DNA of 64,000 nucleotides from Buddleja alternifolia (taxonomy: Eukaryota; Streptophyta; Magnoliopsida; Lamiales; Scrophulariaceae), in assembly GCA_019426215.1 (NCBI GenBank), contig CM033408.1, positions 31,909,953-31,973,952 of the forward strand. The letters run 5' to 3'. Below, in pieces: positions 23,078 through 34,176 of this stretch. Position numbers and translations under genes: made by a program. A model generated the notes under the pieces. It had not been told where the DNA came from. It saw nothing but the letters and a program-made list of their open reading frames with translations, and searched no databases. How positions within the stretch are numbered: the stretch's first letter is position 1; every line of letters begins with the position of its first letter.

Positions 23078-23169
23078 ATAGTCCTATATAAGCATCTTTT
23101 ATATTTACAAGTATAAATTATTGATAGTCCTATATAAGCATCTTTTATATTTACAAGTATAAATTATTG
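23078..23169. repeat. Exact tandem duplication, 46-bp unit x2
   Basis: ATAGTCCTATATAAGCATCT... at 23078-23123 is repeated without visible change at 23124-23169, so the duplication is recent. Confidence 0.92.
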
Positions 23170-23485
23170 AGGTGCAAATCAAGTCTCTTGAGAATCTTAT
23201 ACTGAAGGTGAGGCTAATAATTATGAGAATAATAAAGTGTAAAGTGAAAGATCGTGGTGATGATTTATTGGCGGAAAGCCTCTTTTACCCACACACTTGT
23301 GCAAAGCTGATCCGTGTTTTATGGGTCCGTCCACAAATGGGATTATTGGGAATGCGCCCGTGACTAAACTAAACAACTTACAACAAAATAAAGTAAATGT
23401 TCATTGGGGAAAATTGTGTAACCAAAAAAAAAAAGTTCATTGGGAGAAATTATAGCTTATACTCGATTTGCCCTATCCTATAATG

Positions 23486-23683
23486 AAATATATTGTTTTC
23501 ATGTGTAGTGTGCTCAAGGTGATTAGATCGACTGGTAAAATGGTTTGACCCCAAAGACGATAAATGTTTGGATCCTTATGGATACACCATTTTGAGGAGA
23601 GTTTTTCTTTACGCGACCAGACCTGCAGAATTAGACTTCTCTGTCTAACAAAATATAACAAAAAAATATATTGTTTTCATGTG
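23486..23683 (+). mobile_element. SINE-B copy (23506-23663) with perfect 20-bp target duplication
   Basis: AAATATATTGTTTTCATGTG occurs at 23486-23505 and again at 23664-23683. The 158-bp insert has a degenerate tRNA-like head (GATCGACTGGTAAAATGG; B-box-like TGTTTGGATCC) and ends ATTAGACTTCTCTGTCTAAC plus an A-rich tail. The minus-strand element at 60440-60616 ends the same way (ATTAGACTTCCCCGTCTAAC), defining a second SINE family. Confidence 0.85.
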
Positions 23684-24900
23684 ATTAGTCTACTACTCTA
23701 CTTTCTACAAAAATAATTAATTAGAAAACAAAGTCTAATAATATTTGTTAGGTGATTAGTTGAATTCGGTCGAATTGAGTCACAATTATATATATAAAAA
23801 AAACAAATAGATGGAGAAAATGTCACTAGTCGCTGGATTGTTCTTTGTGGTAAATAGATAAGGTCGCTACATGTTTGATTGGAGTGGCATTAAACTCATA
23901 ATTCGTGTGCGATGAACTTCATATGAATCTGACCATATGATAGTTTTAAAAGATGGACTCTAATCTTTCATATTACTACCTGATATGGGATAAAATACTT
24001 CATACGCAACACTTCTATTATAATCATCCAAAGGGATCAAAGGCTTGAGCATTGACTGTATCTAACCTTTAAAGCCCCAACTCTGAAAAGTGTTTTAACG
24101 AAGTGATGTCATGTGTACGGCCATGAATATAATAATGTAATCTTAAACCTATATCAACCTAACTCTGAAAAGTGTTTTAACGAAGTGACGCCATGTGTAC
24201 GACCATAAATAGAATAATGTAATCTTAAACCTATAACTTTTCACTTCTTTACCCTTTCAAATAATTATATATTTTTAATATTATATTCACCTCAATTGTT
24301 TGTAGCTCCGACCCATACGTCAGATGATCCAACTTATAGTGTTAAACTCTCAATATATTCAAAAAAGGAACCAAGGCTTGAAGTTCGGTCCTAAAGCGCC
24401 ACCCAGCGCCCACATCAATCATGTAACAAACATGCGCGAGCGGTTGTTAAGCATTATCCAAGTCATCCGCCAAGCACATGTTCGGATTTTGAATGCTGAA
24501 AATGGAGGGAAAGCAATTTGGTGGCTGAAAACTTCCCGACAAGTGTCCCGACGTGATTGCTCAATTCCTAGTGCGCGGGATGTCTACCACAAATCCAGAA
24601 TTGTATTTTAGATACTCTGAAATATATTGTGTGGATTTTAGAGTAGAGACAGTGCAAGTTTGACGTTTTGCTATAAATTGTGTGTTGCCCGTTTATGTTC
24701 CGCATTGTGTGTGAATTGTGTGCAATTTACTTACATTCTCTCACCTCTCTCCTAAACACGATTGTTGGTGATGAATCAAAAGACTGACTGATTTTGGTGG
24801 GCGAAACCAGGCCACACAGTAGGTTTTTGTTTTTAAAAAATCTTAGACGAAAAATACCCCGTGACAGTTGGTATATTTGCCCTTGGATTTTTCTTTTTCT
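23684..24900. other. Intergenic DNA with an 82-bp tandem duplication
   Basis: 24079-24160 and 24161-24242 are tandem copies starting AACTCTGAAAAGTGTTTTAA and containing TAATGTAATCTTAAACCTAT, with several substitutions. The plus-strand frame at 24324-24611 (95 codons) is somewhat GC-richer than its surroundings, but I recognise no domain and find no splice or homology support for it. Confidence 0.5.
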
Positions 24901-24902
24901 TT

Positions 24903-25095
24903 TTTAAATTCCAGACAAAGGGGATTACCCTGACCCGACAAATGCGGGTTGATAGCTTGTAAGCATAGGCCACACAAATCCTATAAAACTCCAAACAAGG
25001 ATAGAAATGTCATAACTTGTGACAACTTGGAATTGAACCTAGGACCTGTCATATAAAAGTAGAAGCTAATACCGTTAGACTAACAAGTCTTGAAA
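24903..25095 (-). mobile_element. SINE-A copy
   Basis: Minus strand: A box TAGTCTAACGG and near-perfect B box GGTTCAATTCC, then the family body (TTGTCACAAGTTATGAC, TTTGTCGGGTCAGGGTAATC, TTTGTCTGGAATTT). This copy has the best-preserved B box of the six. Target duplication not identified. Confidence 0.8.
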
Positions 25096-25940
25096 TTAGT
25101 GTGTTTTTTCTTCTTCAGAAGAGCTTATTGTGTTTTTTTTCTTTTTTTAAAAGAGAATATTGTGTTTGTACCCCTAATATGGTAGAGTTGTGTAAACAAC
25201 CCAACTCGAATCTGGACTAAGAAATTAATAGTATCATATGATTCATATCAAATCCATTGCATTCGTACGCCTCTTTAAAGTCAGCCTGTACGTTAGAGCC
25301 CATTACTAGTTTGACCCACATTTACATAAACCCATTATCATATGAAACCCATTATCATATGAGATTCCCTTTCTTTTCGAGTCTTTTTTTTCGGACTTCA
25401 AGATCCTGAAAAATCCACATAAAGTTGGTTTGATCGAAATTAAATATAATGCATAAGGCAGTGATTGACATGTGGGCCCCGTGACCTCAAGAAAATGTTG
25501 CTAGCGAAGACCAAGCTCGCTAATAATAGTAACTAGTTTGTAACACATAATCAATGTGTTTAAAAAATAAAATTTTGATAAAATATATAAGCTTGAATAT
25601 GTTTTTATCCTATATCAGTAAAAACTCATTTTAAATTTGATCAATGCTTGTTTGAGCTTGACTCAATTAACTATCAACTCGAACTAAAACATAATGTTTT
25701 AAATTCAATAATAATTCTGACAAATTTGAACAACGTTTTATTTAACTCGGCTTGGTTCAGTCACACCCAACATTTTCTCGTACCGTCTTACAAGAGGCGT
25801 CACGGAACTGCTATAATTTCATTCTCCCATTCAGTTTTGGCAACAAACAATTTATGACTGCTTCTTATTCTATTATTTCAGCCATGCTCGTAGTTACTAT
25901 TATATGTGCTTATCATATTCATCATTCATTCATTCATTGT
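25096..25940. other. Intergenic DNA upstream of the dirigent gene
   Basis: AT-rich, with a CTCGA/GCTTGA-rich dispersed-repeat segment at about 25590-25760. The frames at 25648-25958 are chance frames. A GA tract (GAGAGAGAGATAGAGATAG) at about 25943-25970 lies directly before the dirigent ATG. Confidence 0.4.
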
Positions 25941-25970
25941 GGGGAGAGAGAGAGATAGAGATAGAGATAG

Positions 25971-26543
25971 ATGGGGATGCAGATAGGGATAGTATTGATG
26001 CTTTGTACGATTGTACTAATTGCTTTGCCGGTGGTTCATGGGAATGGGCCTAAAGAAATGAAAAACTTGTTCGAAATTGCTCCTCATATGGACCAAAAGG
26101 TAACCCATCTTCATTTCTACCTTCATGACATTGTTAGTGGGCCTAACCCAACAAATATTCCAATTGCTATGCCCAATTTCAATTCTGGATCGCCTACTTA
26201 TTTCGGCCTTATTGCCGCGATAGACGATCCATTAACATAAGGGCCCAACCCAGATTCTGAGATATTGGGACGAGCTCAGGGAGTCTTCGGGTCGACATCG
26301 TTGGAAGAGCTAGCATACCACATGACGTTCAATTTGGTGTTCACAAATGGAGAGTATAGTGGTAGCACGCTCAGTGTGATTGGTCGTAATCCGTTCTTGA
26401 ATGAGTATCGTGAGTTGGCGATAGTTGGTGGATACGGTGTCTTTCGACTAGCCCGTGGCATAGCTCAATTGAACACTGTAATATTCAATAGTACAACGGG
26501 AGATGCCATTGTTGAGTACAACGTTATGATATTGCATTACTAG
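25971..26543 (+). pseudogene. Dirigent-family gene with a premature in-frame stop
   Basis: One 191-codon frame begins MGMQIGIVLML (signal peptide to about residue 24) and runs to TAG at 26541. Codon 90 (26238-26240) is TAA. Frame and family motifs continue unchanged across it: HFYLHDIVSGPNPTN and AAIDDPLT before, then GRAQGVFGS, MTFNLVFTNGEYSGSTL, GGYGVFRLARGIAQ and the terminal EYNVMILHY. Dirigent proteins are secreted beta-barrel proteins that steer stereoselective coupling of monolignol radicals or related reactions in the cell wall. Family members usually have an acidic residue after DDPLT, so the likely lesion is a single G-to-T change in a GAA codon. The truncated 89-residue product would lack most of the barrel. 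No frameshift or other stop is visible, so the loss is recent, or it is a segregating allele or a sequencing error. Confidence 0.9.
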
Positions 26544-27284
26544 TGCCCCTTCTTTCTAATAGTCTATACTACGAGTATCGTATTTGTTGATGTTTTCCAA
26601 ATATATATATTATGTTGTTAAATCATGTTGGGTTTCTATTTCAGCTTATGTTTATCATTTATAATCTCTTATGTCATTCTGTGTTTCACTTTTCTCGTAC
26701 AAATAATCGTGTAGAAAAAAATACAAGATTTATTCGAGAAAAATATTAAGCTTTATCAATATATTCAAAATAGCCAAAAAAAGAGGGTGTAAGTTTTAAT
26801 TTATACACATAACTTGGCACTTTACGTTAGATGTATAATAGTCTTTAAATACAAATATAATTAAATAAAAAGGATTAAAATCTACAATAAAGTAAAAATT
26901 CGAATGATATTATATTGGTAAAGTAAAAATTCGTATATCAAAATAACTTTTACCGACTTAAAACTCTTTATTGTTATACTTTATCCCTTGGTTTTTGGCT
27001 TAGAAGGAAATAAAGATAAAAATGAAAATAATAATAATATACCATTTTTTAGCAAAAAAAGTAAAAACATCTCCTTTAACCCGTACAATTTTTGTGCATA
27101 AAAAAGAAAATAATAATATCCAGCTAAAAAAGGAACATTTTGGGGTAATAAAATTGACCATATATTCGCCCATACCCTAAATCCGACGGTCGAATGAAAT
27201 CAATCCACCAATCAATGGTCGTCAGATTCTCTCGATAAACGCCAGCCGTCGCTTTGATTCCCACAAAAAGTATAAATAGAAAAT

Positions 27285-27322
<38 letters not shown>

Positions 27323-27380
27323 CCTCCTCCATAAAAAACGGACCCCACATACAAATTCACAATCAGTTGAATTGAAAAAT
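26544..27380. other. Intergenic DNA between dirigent and CSP genes
   Basis: AT-rich; (TA)n microsatellite at about 27286-27320. No gene. The minus-strand frame 27124-27510 reads through this repeat and the CSP leader and is not credible. Confidence 0.45.
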
Positions 27381-27391
27381 CAAATCCGCTT

Positions 27392-27419
27392 ACGTGGCAC
27401 CCCTCAGCGCAAATATATA
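27392..27419 (+). promoter_or_regulatory. ABRE-like ACGTGGC and TATA box of the CSP gene
   Basis: ACGTGGC is at 27392-27398 and TATATA at 27414-27419, about 90 bp before the ATG. The implied leader is about 60 nt and contains CTCTAGAGAGAGAAAC and GTGAGAGAAAGC purine tracts. Confidence 0.6.
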
Positions 27420-27509
27420 CCCCACGCCCCGTGGTACACACCCGAACGCACTCTAGAGAGAGAAACAAATATAGTGAGAGAAAGCTAGGGTTTTTGTATC
27501 TATCTAACA

Positions 27510-28205
27510 ATGGCGGAGGGTGATGTGAAAAAGGGCACTGTGAAGTGGTTTAACGATCAGAAAGGATTCGGATTTATATCTCCGGATGACGGTACCGAAG
27601 ATCTGTTCGTCCATCAATCGGCGATCAAATCCGACGGTTTCAGGAGCCTCGGCGAGGGCGAGGAGGTGGAGTTCGTGGTGGAGTACGGAGACGACGGGCG
27701 TGCGAAGGCGGCGAACGTGACCGGACCTGACGGCGGATCGGTGCAGGGCGGTACTCGCGGTGGAGGCGGTGGAAGAGGCGGCGGCGGTGGATATAACGGT
27801 GGTGGAAGAGGAGGCGGAGGCCGATCTTATGGCGGAGGAGGATATGGAGGCGGTGGTGGCTATGGAGGAGGCGGCGGTGGCTATGGAGGTGGCGGCGGAG
27901 GTGGAAACGGATGTTTCAGTTGCGGTGAGAGTGGACATATGGCTAGGGACTGTCCTCAGGGCGGCGGCGGTGGTGGCGGGAGGTATGGCGGTGGCGGAGG
28001 TGGTGGCGGTGGCGGTGGCTGTTATCAGTGCGGTGAGACTGGACATATGGCTAGGGACTGCACTCAGGGCGGAGGAGGCGGTGGTCGATTCGGCGGAGGC
28101 GGCGGCGGATTTGGTGGCAGGTCCGGCGGTGGAGGCGGCGGCGGTTGTTACAACTGCGGCGAAGGGGGTCACTTTGCTCGTGAATGCCCTACTGCAAGCC
28201 GTTGA
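27510..28205 (+). CDS. GRP2: Cold-shock-domain, glycine-rich, zinc-knuckle RNA-binding protein, 231 aa
   Basis: Single-exon gene of 231 codons. Residues about 7-72 are a bacterial-type cold shock domain with RNP1 (KGFGFI, 18-23) and RNP2 (LFVHQ, 32-36). The rest is Gly-rich ([10 protein letters not shown]) linkers with three CCHC zinc knuckles: [28 protein letters not shown] and [14 protein letters not shown]. These plant CSPs melt RNA secondary structure as RNA chaperones in nucleus and cytoplasm, and act in cold acclimation and in flowering or seed development. Arabidopsis GRP2/GRP2B have two knuckles and CSP1/CSP3 have seven; three knuckles resembles wheat WCSP1. The symbol rests on gene order as well as sequence. 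The long opposite-strand frame (27504-28172) is a shadow of the Gly codons. Confidence 0.96.
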   Translation: MAEGDVKKGTVKWFNDQKGFGFISPDDGTEDLFVHQSAIKSDGFRSLGEGEEVEFVVEYGDDGRAKAANVTGPDGGSVQGGTRGGGGGRGGGGGYNGGGRGGGGRSYGGGGYGGGGGYGGGGGGYGGGGGGGNGCFSCGESGHMARDCPQGGGGGGGRYGGGGGGGGGGGCYQCGETGHMARDCTQGGGGGGRFGGGGGGFGGRSGGGGGGGCYNCGEGGHFARECPTASR

Positions 28206-30495
28206 GGCTTTTAACCCCTGAGGGGAGGGCAGATGCGTCTTTTCACATTCACCATCTCCTTTTATATATTTATTATTATCGGCTAGTATCTGGATATTTG
28301 CGATTTATGGTTTTTTTATTTTGATTTTGGCATGTTTTTGATCTCTATGATGGCTTTTGAACACTCTTTATGATGAATGATGGTTTTAAATTTTTGGCTA
28401 TGTTGATAAGGATTGTTGGTGTGAGCACTTTTGTTGATAAGTGTATACATATATCTATCTCTATGGATATATATTGCTCTATTAATCTGATGAAATATGT
28501 TTGGATGGTTTTCATCTATATTATTTCTGTATCTATATTATTTCAGTATTGATCTTACTTGATTATTGGTGATGGAAAATGACATTCATCAATTAGAGTG
28601 GTGCTATATTAAGCATCTGTAAAAAAAAACGGTGAAGAATAAACGATGGTATATAGCATCTTTCATCTATTGATTGGTGTCATATTCTTTGAGTTGTATT
28701 CAATTTGCAGGGATGGGTGAATTAATTCTCTCTTTTTGGGAGAATTGATACCATAGTGGTAGCTTGTAGCTTTTCTTGAACTTTCTTCATCCTTCTGTTT
28801 GAATATGGGGCAAATAATTTTGTCGAGGGATTAAAAAGTACTTTGTCCTTTTTCTCAAAATTTAGTTGATTTTTTTGGAATAGCTAATGTTTGTTTGCCC
28901 AAAATAGTTTTATTATTTAAATAGACCATGTTTTCTAACTTTATGAAATTTTACTTTGCTACTTATATATAATGAGCTTGGGTTAAAATTCAATATTGCT
29001 CAACCTTTGTGCCTAAACTAATATTGCTAATCATCTTAGACTCGCAAGGTATATATGAATCCAAAATGAGTTGATTAAATCTAGATGTTAGCTGAAATTA
29101 TATAGTTTTCTAGGAGTGCCTAGACCACAATCTAGCACACTAGGCGGTTCTAATGAGTTATGCGTTCTTGGGGTTTAGTCTAATAACATTAGAGACATGT
29201 CAAATTAGTCGATATTTGATTTGGGATTGAGCATTAAAAGTTCGTTTGAGTTCGGTATATCATATCAAGTCAAGTTTGAACAACGTTTTGTGTTCTATAA
29301 GATTTGAAGTTCGCTCGCTTAATAAAAACGACACAATATTTGCAAAAAAAAAAAAAGTTTCTTGAGCTTAACTTGTGTTTGGCTCAATTAACAATCTTAC
29401 GAAGCTTAAATATAAAATTTGTTCGTCTCGACTTTGTTTATAACTTTAACCTACATACATGTAATTTTCTTGAAACTTGGAGATTCTCTCTAGACCATTG
29501 AGGTTTTAGGGTTTAGAGTCTAATGAAATTTCGATAATTCATCAGTAATTGTGGTTCTATTATCTAAATAGTTGTGATTGTTTCGTGGGTAGGGCTTCAC
29601 GATTCACGAACTTCATGTAAACAAAACAGTCATTCGTGGTTATAGGGACTTAACCAAGAAAAATGTGAATTTTGTTCATCGCAAGATCCATATCAAAATT
29701 GACTAAAGTATCAATGTTCTATTCAAAATTTACAAGTTTTTTCCTCTGAAAAATCATTTGTGGTTGGCTTCACTAGAGGATCATGTAATTGTCCCTTGAC
29801 TGCATTCATGATTCAACTATAGTTAATTATGAAACAAAAATTTAAAAAATGATGCAACTATAGTTTTCTATCCCATATTCTTGTTGGGCCTTGGTGAAGA
29901 CATGAGAACAATCACTAACCAATTGTCTATATGATGTACAAAATTAGTGACGCTGGCCCATCAACCAAATACAAATACAACAATCAGAATCACAAATGTG
30001 CCCAGCCAACCTTCCAAAAGTTGACGGATCAAGTCATGATGTAGTTCAATTATCGATTAGGGTCGTACATTCTATGATAACTCGAACTTTTATTCATAAG
30101 ACAAAAGTACTCTAGGACAGAATACGATGGACAATAGGAGAATTAGAAAATAAAATATGTAGACCCCTCACATGTTTTGGTTGAGAGTATTTATAGAGGT
30201 TTTTATGGTTTACGGATCAGTGAATTGAACGTGGATCATTGCGATAATGCTTTGTGGAGCTGATCTACAGTTAAGATCGTCGATAGTGGGGTCTGGTCCT
30301 TGGATAGGTTCGACCGGCCTGGGTAAAACACTCCGTTCAAATATAGTAATTCCAATATCGTGCAAGGTTATTTCGGTAAATATAATAAATATTTCAACTA
30401 AATTTTGCATAGCACATCTTAAAGAGAATGAAAGCAATGTCATCAACAATCAGTAACTCGTTTTCTGCAGTTATTTTCCAGCAATTATTCTGCAG
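28206..30495. other. 3' UTR of CSP gene, then intergenic DNA
   Basis: The first 300 bases or so are probable 3' UTR. The rest is AT-rich, with a TTCGAGTTCGGTATATC/AAGCTCG dispersed-repeat segment near 29230-29440. Small frames (29304, 30210, 30247) show no family features. Confidence 0.4.
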
Positions 30496-33464
30496 TTACA
30501 GTTGAATGTTAAAGTGTTTGGTTTCTTTGCCTCGTGAGAGTGAAAACGTGGAGCCAACTGTTTTGGTGCCATACTTTGCAGTGACTCTGTAATCACCTAA
30601 GAATCCAAAGAAGCTATAGGAGCCATGTTCATCTGTTTGCCCTTCTAAAATCCCAGTCTGCCACTCTTTCAAGAGAATGTCGACTGTGTCCCCTGCGGGA
30701 AGGTTGTTAAAGTCATCGTCGGTGAGGCACATTTGGTAACAACCGCCTTGGCGGAGGGCTGTCCAGAGCATTATCCCGTTGATGGCGGAGTGCGAAAAGC
30801 CTTCCCTCAGAACTTCTTCTAGGTAGATAGCCTGCAAAGAAAGAACAACCATAAGTTATTGTAGTGGTTGTATTACGGAAGGGTAATTTGGTCATTTCAG
30901 GCATAAAAGCCCAAAATTACCCCGACCAATCCCCGTTTACAGTGGAATTATTTGAAACGTGAAATAGGTGTTTTTCAATGTCATTGAAGGGTATTTTGGT
31001 CATTTCCGCCAAGAATGGACGTTTTTGCAGCGTAAAATTGATTTTCTCCGGTATTGCAAAAGTGCAATTTGGTCATAAAGAAGTATTTCAAGGGTGAATA
31101 AGACATTCTTGAACAATATTCTAAAGTATTTGAAGGGTATATTAGACGTTTTACAAGTTAAGGCTACACAATTAAAAATTGTCACCTGTTTTTCTTTGCT
31201 GAATTTGTTGCTGATATCAACTTCTGTCAGCCAAATTGGAAGGCCAAGAGTAGCCAATTTGTCAATAATACCCCTCATGAGGGGTAAATTCGGCGTATCA
31301 AAATGACCTTGAAGTCCAATTCCATCCATAGACACCCCTCCTAGCTGCAGCTCTCTCATTCTTGATACATATGTATCCACAGTTGAATTAACATCACTAC
31401 AAGTTTCCACCACATTGAACTCATTCATGAACAATGTCGCTAACGGGTCGGCCCGATGGGCCGTCTCGAAGAACTGCAGCGTGGCGTTAGGCCCGAGACT
31501 TTTCTCGTAAAAATCGAAATGTAGCATCTCATTACTAACATCCCAATGAATAAATTCTTCCTTGTATTTGTTCAATAGGCTTTGTATTCTGGAGGTGACA
31601 GCTGATTCTAGGTCGGGCCCTGTCAGATTTAGAACCCATTTTGGGTTGGTTTTCGGGTTCTCCCAGAAAATGTTGTGGCCCCTGGCCCTAATTTGGTTCG
31701 ATCTAACGAATTCCAGCATTTGGTCTGGCACGGTGTAGTTCACTTGACCTTGTTTCGGTTCTGTTGCGTCCCACTTGAGTTCGTTTTCGAACACTGCTGC
31801 GTTGAATCTCTCCGTGAACCATTTCTGAGCATGAGAATAAGGTTATTCAGCAAGTACGGGGGGAAGTCCGAACCAACAACTCGAATCCCTCGAAGCTGAT
31901 CAGCCTCGGGACCGATCAAGTATTATAATTAAAAACATCATTTACTATTGGGATAACTACATGCATAGCCCTCACTTAATTGGTAATTATCACGAGCTGG
32001 CTGAGGTTTTCCAAACCCCATGTCAGATCCTGACAACTCAAAAAAACATTAGGTGATTTTAATCTGATTTTACTGAAGGTTAAATTGTAATCTAATTTTA
32101 GTGACATGAGAAGTTACGATAATTTCTTAAACCTCCTCGTGTTTCTTGTAACTAGGGTCTCACATAAGGTGTATATGTAATTCGCCGTTTTGCAGGATAA
32201 CACATCTTTATACAATGTGAGATTCGTCGTTTTACAATGTGCATGGTCAAAAATACCCTTCACATTTCCTATAAGATTTTCGAAAGAGGGTAGACAAACC
32301 TGATATCGAGAATTTCCAATAATGGTCTTTGCAATAGCTGATCCAAAAGGAAAATCTTTTGAGACTTGCTCTACTTCTACTGATGCTCCTTGTAGTTTCA
32401 TTCCCTGTCTATCTGATACGTGGATCGTAACGGCCCGTTTCCTTTCCTATATCAAATTTATACACAATATTAAGAAAATATTAGCCCGGGCGACCTGGCC
32501 CGGCTGTGGCGTCCCATCTTTTGAATGTTTACGTACCTCGTTGATTTTCGTTTCTTGATTCAATCTCCATTGTAGTTCAGTGAAAGGCTGCAAAGAAGCA
32601 CTTGCAGTGGCTATTTTGATATCTTTGCCATCTGAATTCTGTATATAGGATTTAGTGTGTAAATTATTGCTGTTGTTTTTAGCCATATGAAAGCTTTAAT
32701 TAATTGGGAGCATTTAAATCAAATAATTTTACCTGTATATAAAGTGTAGATAATTTGGATGGTGATGAAAGTACAAATCCACCCTTGAGAAATGACCAGC
32801 ACCCCTGCTTTGCAATCACAGTCCCTATGCATTTTAAGACAGTTTCTTCTGTCACCAGGCTAGCCCTCACCAGAGCTGAATCTCCACCGTTTATCTTGAT
32901 CCAAACTGTTTCATGATACGAATGTATGTTGATTACACAAACCCGAATCGAACGGGGGAAGAATATTGAAAGAAGAATCACATGGTCAACGAAAAATATC
33001 TAACAAGATTCTTGTTAATATCTCGTATCGCAAAGTATTATAAAAAGAATTTGGCGAAAAGGGTGTTTTGGTCGTTTTCCATTAATCACTTCTTGTCTCA
33101 TACATGATTGGATGGATATATAAGGGCATATCTCTGTAGTAAACTGTATCCACGGTCGCACCAGAGGTTGTTATTAATATCTTGTATTACAAAGTACTGA
33201 GAAAGAATTCCAGGTTAAAGGGTATTTTGGTCATTTTACATCAAGCAATTTAAGTAAACTCAACTCAATAGATCTATCGGGCATGTAACTCATCTTTTTA
33301 CCTGTTGGAGTTGCATGCCCTCCTATGTACTTGCTAGAGTTCGGGGATCAAAAATGACCAAAATACCCTTTGCTTAAAATTTCCTTTTACAACACCTTTA
33401 AGGCTAGCTACTATCAATTAAGCTAGAAAAACATTGATCAAAAATATGATCATAAACCACAATA

Positions 33465-33508
<44 letters not shown>

Positions 33509-34145
33509 TTAAGAAAAGAAGAACTCAACTGGAGAAACAATATTTGGTGCCTTGATCAAGATTCTGCAGCAAAAACGACGGCATATTGTTAAGTCGATCC
33601 CCATTATCAAGAATTACTTGTTGAAAATTTGGCACTTGATCTTTGAGCAGGCCTCCATTGTAAAGTGGCTCTTCTGGTTGTACTTTACACTGTTCAACAA
33701 TATATAGGCATATATAAAACATTTCTTTCTTGTTCCAAGATATTCGGACATATATCAAACATTAAAAACTCCTAAAGAATAATTGTAAGTATATATATAG
33801 GAAAAATTACCCACATACCCCTCATTTATAGTGTCATTACCAAACCCCCCCCCCCCCTTATTGAAAATTACATAAAATTACCTCATATTAAGACATTCAG
33901 CAAAAAATTACACTCCCTGTGTATTTAAAAATTCTTATAATTTTACCCACTTAACCTTACAAATAGACCTCCTGAGGAGATGTTGGTAATTTTCAATAAG
34001 GGTCTGTGTGTAAATTTCCCATATATGTATATGCAGGATGAATAGAGTGTGAAAATGCTGTATACCTCTGTGTAAGCAGACGAATCGTACAGTGGCCCAT
34101 CTGCATTAAACAAATGTCATCAATATGCATATACATATTAGCAAA

Positions 34146-34176
<31 letters not shown>

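Noticed and set aside
24324..24611. 95-codon plus-strand frame in a slightly GC-richer patch
   Set aside because: No domain, no splice partners, no promoter; possibly a transposon scrap but unsupported.
27504..28172. 222-codon minus-strand frame rich in Ala/Ser/Thr
   Set aside because: Shadow of GGN glycine codons of the cold-shock protein; the sense frame has clear domains.
27760..28221. 153-codon plus-strand frame rich in Glu/Ala/Val
   Set aside because: Second-frame reading of the same glycine codons.
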